Assembly: GCA_041655055.1 (NCBI GenBank)
Contig: JBBAGE010000004.1
Coordinates: forward strand, 1-43,312
Source of the DNA: JBBAGE01 sp041655055
Lineage (GTDB): Bacteria > Pseudomonadota > Alphaproteobacteria > Rhodobacterales > Rhodobacteraceae
Direction of reading: 5' to 3'
Length of the DNA: 43,312 nt
This document shows, one piece after another, positions 39,789 through 43,312 of the stretch. Made by a program: the position numbers and the translations under genes. Below the pieces are notes generated by a model. That model was not told where the DNA came from and made no database searches. It saw nothing but the letters and a program-made list of their open reading frames with translations. The first letter of the stretch is position 1, and each line of letters begins with the position of its first letter.

Positions 39789-42700
39789 TCGGCGGGCACC
39801 TCGGTGGGCACCTGCGGCGGGGGGCGGCGAAAGATTTCGCGAAACATCCCCGGCGTCAGGATGGACAATGGATTGACTTCGACCTGCGGCGTATCGGCGG
39901 GGCCGCTCAGGCGAAAGTTGAAGCCAAAAAGCCCCTCGCCCCGGCGGGTGAACACTTGCCCGATTCCGTTCAGGAAATAAACCGGCGAAATCACCCCCTG
40001 CAGATCAAGCCCCCGCGCCGCCAGATCATAAACCCCGTCCAGCGATACCCCAAGCGATGGCCCCGTCGCCGATGAACGCAGCAGCGTCAGCCGCGCCGGA
40101 TCAAGCCGGAATTCGGCCTCGATATCGGAAAAGCGGATGCCGGGGCCGGAAAGCTGTTCCAACAGCCCCACGACCGACATCAGCGACAGGATTTCGGTCA
40201 CCGCCGGCGCATCGACGATGCGGGTATCGCGCAAACGCATGCGCCCGTCATAGGTGCCGCCCGCCGCCAGTGGCAACAGCATCAGATCCAGCGCCCCGCC
40301 GCGCGCCGAGGCAAAGACCCCGGCATCACGCAGAACCTCGCCGCCATTTTGGGCGCTGATCCAGATGGCCGGGCCATTTTCCGATGGCGAAAGCTGGCCC
40401 GCAATGGGCGTGGTGCCGGCGACATTGGCGGTGAAATTGCCCTGAAAGCCGCCCTGCGTGCTGAAACTGCCGTTGACGCCTTGCAACACGATGCCTTCGC
40501 TGACGATCAGCCGGTCAAGCGCCAGCGCGATCGGGCCGCCATTGCCGCCGCCGCCAAGCTGATCGAACCGGGCGCGGCGCAGATCGATCTCGCCCCCCGT
40601 CACATGGATCGCGGGTGCCGCGCCGTGGCCGCGCCCTTCAAGACGCAGGGGCGCGTTCAGCCAGCCCCCAAGGCTTACGCGATCAAACCGCGCCGATTGC
40701 AGGCCGCCGCCGTCGCGCAGGCTGATCCGGCCCCCGGTGGCCGACAGGCCCGGCGCGCTCAGGTTCAGCGTGTCAATCGCCGGGCGCGGGCCGATACGGC
40801 CCGCAACCTCAAGCCTGCCAGTGGTATTGGCGGCTTTGCGCCAGCCGATCTGCGCAATATCAAGCCCGACCCCCGCCAGATCGGATTCGAGCCGGAATGT
40901 CGCGCCTTCCTCGCCCCCCAGCGTCAGGCGAAAGGGCGCGCGCCCCGCGCCGCGCACCGCGCCCGCCGGCAGGCCCACGGCAAATTCATCCAAAAGCGCC
41001 TGATCCAGCACCGCCGCACCTTCGACGATGCTGCCGCTGCCCCGCGCATCGGGGCCCAAGGGCTGGCGCCAGCTGCTGTCAAACCGCGCGCCGCCCAGTT
41101 GCGCAAGGCCCGACACCTCGATCGCCGCAGGCGTGGCCGCAAGCGCCAGCCGGTCGGCGCGCAGCACGCGCGGCGGGGCCAAAGCAGGGCTTTCCACATC
41201 CAAAAGCGTGCCGGTGACGGCATAATCCAGATCGGCCGGCGGGCCGCCAGGCTGCGGGGTAAAGCTGACATCGGCACGCATCTGCGCCCGGCCGGTGGCC
41301 AGATCCGGCCCGAAATCGGTGCCGCGCAGCACCTGTAACGGCGGCAGATTCAGCAACGACAGCGCATCGGTGATCGTGCTGTCCGTTTGCAAATCCAGCG
41401 CCATCCGGGATGGGCGCGCGGCGATATCGGCAATGCGCATCACGCTGCCGGCCGCATCGATCCTGCCGCCCGCGGGGGCCGTGACCTGCCCGCCATCCAG
41501 CACCAGCACCAGCCCGCGCCCCTCGATACTGCCATAGCCATGGGCATCGGTCAGCATCGGCATGGTTTTCACATAGCGCAGATCGGCGCCGTCAAATCGC
41601 CAACTGATCGCGTTACGCAGCGGCTGGCCGGGGCGCAGACGCAGCGCCCCGCGCAGATCGCCGATCCGCGCGTTATTCACATTCTCGGCCAGCCACAGGC
41701 GCGTGCGCGGCGCTACCGCCGCGGGCCAAAGCGCCAGCACCTGCGCCATATCGGTTTCATCCATCACCGCATCGGCGCTGATCGACCAGCCATCAGTGCG
41801 CGCCGCAATCTGGCCATCGCCCAGCAGCCGCGCCCCATTGGCGCGCAGCATCACCTGGCCGATATCCACCGTGAACGGATCAAGCCGCAGCCGGAAATCC
41901 ACCGCGCCGCGATCCACCTGCACCGGCGCATCCAGCAGCGCACCGGGCTGAAGCCGCATGTCGGCCAGCGCGAATTGCCCGACAAAGGCGGTGGGCCAGC
42001 CATCGGCAAAATCACGCAAATAGGCATGCCCCGTGGCCCGCAAAGCCATCGCATCGCTTGCCACCGCGACTTCGGGGAATGTCAGCCGTTCGCGCGTGGG
42101 ATCATAGGCGAAATGAACCTCGCCCGTGTCGAAATCAAAGGGTTCGGCCCCCGGCGTGGGTTGCAGCGCCCCTGCCCCCAACGCCAGACTGCCGCTCAGG
42201 CTGCCCAGCATGCCTTCGCGGTTGATGCGCGCGCTCACGCCACCCGAAATCGGCGCGTTCAGCACCCCCAGAAAGGCCAGCACCGGCGATTGCAGCGCGA
42301 TATCGGCGGCTGCGGCATTGTCGAAACGCGCGGTCAATTCCGCCTCGGGCGAGCCGCGCCGCTTGGTAAAGCGAAATTCCGTGCTGGCCAGTTCCTCGGT
42401 GCCGTTGAAAATATCGAAATCCAGCGCAAGCTCAAGCAGGCCCATGGCCTGACGCAGATCAAGCGTGCCGCCCGTTACCTGCCAGATGCGCTGCGAACGC
42501 GCATCCTCAAGCGTCAGGGTCAGATCGCTGGCGGTGACGCGGGTGATGCCCGCCAGCGGTCCGGCCGGGGCAAAGGCCTGATCGATCCGTTCCAGCGCCT
42601 TGGTGATCGTGGTGGGCGTGCCATCGCCGCCGCCGGGCATGGACAGATCGAATGTGCCATCCGCCAGCCGGCGCACCACCGCCTGCGCGCCCGACAGGCG

Positions 42701-43087
42701 CAACACTTCGGGTTGCAGCTTGCGCGCGCGCAGGGCCTCGACCGACAGGGACGCGCCCACATCATTGAACCGCGCCACAATCGCGCCGCCGGCATCGTAA
42801 AAGCCCACGTCGCGCAGGGAGATCCGTGGCACATTCTGCGCATCGATCAGCAGCACGATCCGGCCCAGCGAAATCCGCCCATAATCGCCCAGCATGGCGT
42901 TGATCCGCGCCTCGGCCTGCGCGGTGACCCAGCCCGGCGCCGCAAGCGGGCGGTTCGAGATCGCGCGCGATGCGCCCCATAGCCCGGCTGTCACCACCGC
43001 AACCACCGCCACCAGCCAGATCAGTGCCCGGCCCCATCGTGGCAAGCGCCGCTTGGCCGCTGTCTCGGATTTGTCACGCTCTGTCAT
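39785..43087 (-). CDS. AsmA/YhdP-like envelope protein
   Basis: A 1100-residue protein with one N-terminal membrane anchor (about 20-39) and a long periplasmic part made of repeated beta-strand units. This fits the YhdP/AsmA-like (DUF3971) family, whose members bridge inner and outer membranes and carry phospholipids. Features seen: early EARINAMLGDYGRISLGRI typical of this group, and a C-terminal block ISPVYFLNGIGQVFTRRGEGL followed by a Pro-rich end (RRPPPQVPTEVPAE). Length matches the family (about 1000-1300). It precedes queA with a four-base overlap. Function by family only. Confidence 0.88.
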   Translation of the reverse strand: MTERDKSETAAKRRLPRWGRALIWLVAVVAVVTAGLWGASRAISNRPLAAPGWVTAQAEARINAMLGDYGRISLGRIVLLIDAQNVPRISLRDVGFYDAGGAIVARFNDVGASLSVEALRARKLQPEVLRLSGAQAVVRRLADGTFDLSMPGGGDGTPTTITKALERIDQAFAPAGPLAGITRVTASDLTLTLEDARSQRIWQVTGGTLDLRQAMGLLELALDFDIFNGTEELASTEFRFTKRRGSPEAELTARFDNAAAADIALQSPVLAFLGVLNAPISGGVSARINREGMLGSLSGSLALGAGALQPTPGAEPFDFDTGEVHFAYDPTRERLTFPEVAVASDAMALRATGHAYLRDFADGWPTAFVGQFALADMRLQPGALLDAPVQVDRGAVDFRLRLDPFTVDIGQVMLRANGARLLGDGQIAARTDGWSISADAVMDETDMAQVLALWPAAVAPRTRLWLAENVNNARIGDLRGALRLRPGQPLRNAISWRFDGADLRYVKTMPMLTDAHGYGSIEGRGLVLVLDGGQVTAPAGGRIDAAGSVMRIADIAARPSRMALDLQTDSTITDALSLLNLPPLQVLRGTDFGPDLATGRAQMRADVSFTPQPGGPPADLDYAVTGTLLDVESPALAPPRVLRADRLALAATPAAIEVSGLAQLGGARFDSSWRQPLGPDARGSGSIVEGAAVLDQALLDEFAVGLPAGAVRGAGRAPFRLTLGGEEGATFRLESDLAGVGLDIAQIGWRKAANTTGRLEVAGRIGPRPAIDTLNLSAPGLSATGGRISLRDGGGLQSARFDRVSLGGWLNAPLRLEGRGHGAAPAIHVTGGEIDLRRARFDQLGGGGNGGPIALALDRLIVSEGIVLQGVNGSFSTQGGFQGNFTANVAGTTPIAGQLSPSENGPAIWISAQNGGEVLRDAGVFASARGGALDLMLLPLAAGGTYDGRMRLRDTRIVDAPAVTEILSLMSVVGLLEQLSGPGIRFSDIEAEFRLDPARLTLLRSSATGPSLGVSLDGVYDLAARGLDLQGVISPVYFLNGIGQVFTRRGEGLFGFNFRLSGPADTPQVEVNPLSILTPGMFREIFRRPPPQVPTEVPAE

Positions 43088-43152
43088 GGTTACGCCCTGC
43101 CACGATGGTGTTTTATCTTTGTTGCATTAGTCCTAGAACAGGGGATGTGGCC

Positions 43153-43197
43153 ATGGCAACCGCACAAAGGCCACCAACCATGAAGGACAGCCCATGA
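43153..43197 (+). other. 14-codon upstream ORF overlapping the bcp start
   Basis: ATG at 43153 opens a frame MATAQRPPTMKDSP whose TGA (43195-43197) overlaps the bcp ATG as ATGA. An AGGGGAT site stands before it. Such overlap may couple translation, or it may be chance. Confidence 0.25.
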
Positions 43198-43312
43198 CCG
43201 AAACTCTTCCCGCCGTTGGCCAACCGGCCCCTGATTTCAACCTGCCGCGCGATGGCGGCGAAAGCGTCAGCCTTGCCGATCTGCGTGGCAAGGCCGTTGT
43301 GCTGTATTTTTA
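43194..43312 (+). CDS. bcp: Bcp-type peroxiredoxin (partial, cut by window end)
   Basis: First 39 codons of a thiol peroxidase that reduces hydroperoxides: the start MTETLPAVGQPAPDFNLPRD and then SLADLRGKAVVLYF match the N-terminus of BCP/PrxQ peroxiredoxins just before the active-site PKDDTPGCT-like loop, which lies beyond the edge. AAGGA lies 6 bases before the ATG. Divergent from the AsmA-like gene across about 106 bases. Confidence 0.85.
   Translation, partial: MTETLPAVGQPAPDFNLPRDGGESVSLADLRGKAVVLYF

Overview
The window is a GC-rich (well over 60% by eye), densely coded stretch of an alphaproteobacterial chromosome. The best fit is a member of the Rhodobacterales/Roseobacter group. The reasons are a gene-transfer-agent (GTA) type terminase pair, the proteins' general likeness to that group, a perfect TTAA-N7-TTAA CtrA-type box, and a GTTC-N7-GTTC SOS box of the alphaproteobacterial type in front of uvrA. 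I name no genus. I see no rRNA, insertion sequence, integrase or CRISPR array. It is mostly core chromosome.

Layout: (1) 106-1726, minus: the start of a GTA structural cluster (small-terminase-like g1 and large terminase g2), running off the left edge. (2) 2095-7019, minus: fatty-acid and cell-wall block fabD-fabG-acpP-fabF-mltG. (3) 7089-7655: small membrane protein. 7899-9126, plus: ribosomal operon rpsF-rpsR-rplI. (4) 9243-11718, minus: tig, tRNA-Leu(UAG), nnrD. (5) 11855-13636, plus: nitrogen pair glnB-glnA. (6) 13637-14145: gene-free stretch with a decayed copy of the bioY 3' end and a 36-bp repeat that also occurs inside the GTA cluster. (7) 14146-15279, minus: bioY and a DUF6314 protein; then purB, a lone fliG and an acyltransferase, plus. 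(8) DUF1223 protein (minus), acnA (plus), and a 28-codon membrane microprotein behind a CtrA-type box. (9) 22771-29402, minus: yajC-secDF, DUF305, Mth938-like, then ccmABCDG for cytochrome c maturation. (10) serS (plus); patatin-like lipase and uvrA (minus); rhodanese (plus); lpdA, a DUF924 protein, an MFS transporter, queA and a 1100-residue AsmA/YhdP-like protein (minus). A peroxiredoxin (bcp type) is cut by the right edge.

How the genes work together: FabD, FabG, AcpP and FabF form one elongation module for fatty acids, and MltG trims growing peptidoglycan. The acyltransferase and the AsmA-like protein point to outer-envelope lipid work. YajC-SecDF drives protein export, and the Ccm proteins then mature periplasmic c-type cytochromes. 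GlnB senses 2-oxoglutarate and energy and GlnA assimilates ammonium. GTA genes, fliG and a CtrA box together suggest the CtrA regulon known to control GTA and motility in this group, but only the microprotein has a perfect box here.

Most interesting: the CtrA-box microprotein; the shared 36-bp repeat and bioY remnant; the acyltransferase without the acidic residue of its HX4D/E motif; the in-frame SecD-SecF fusion; and several short dyads or direct repeats in promoter regions. No clearly new multi-gene system is visible. Promoter and operator calls were made by eye.
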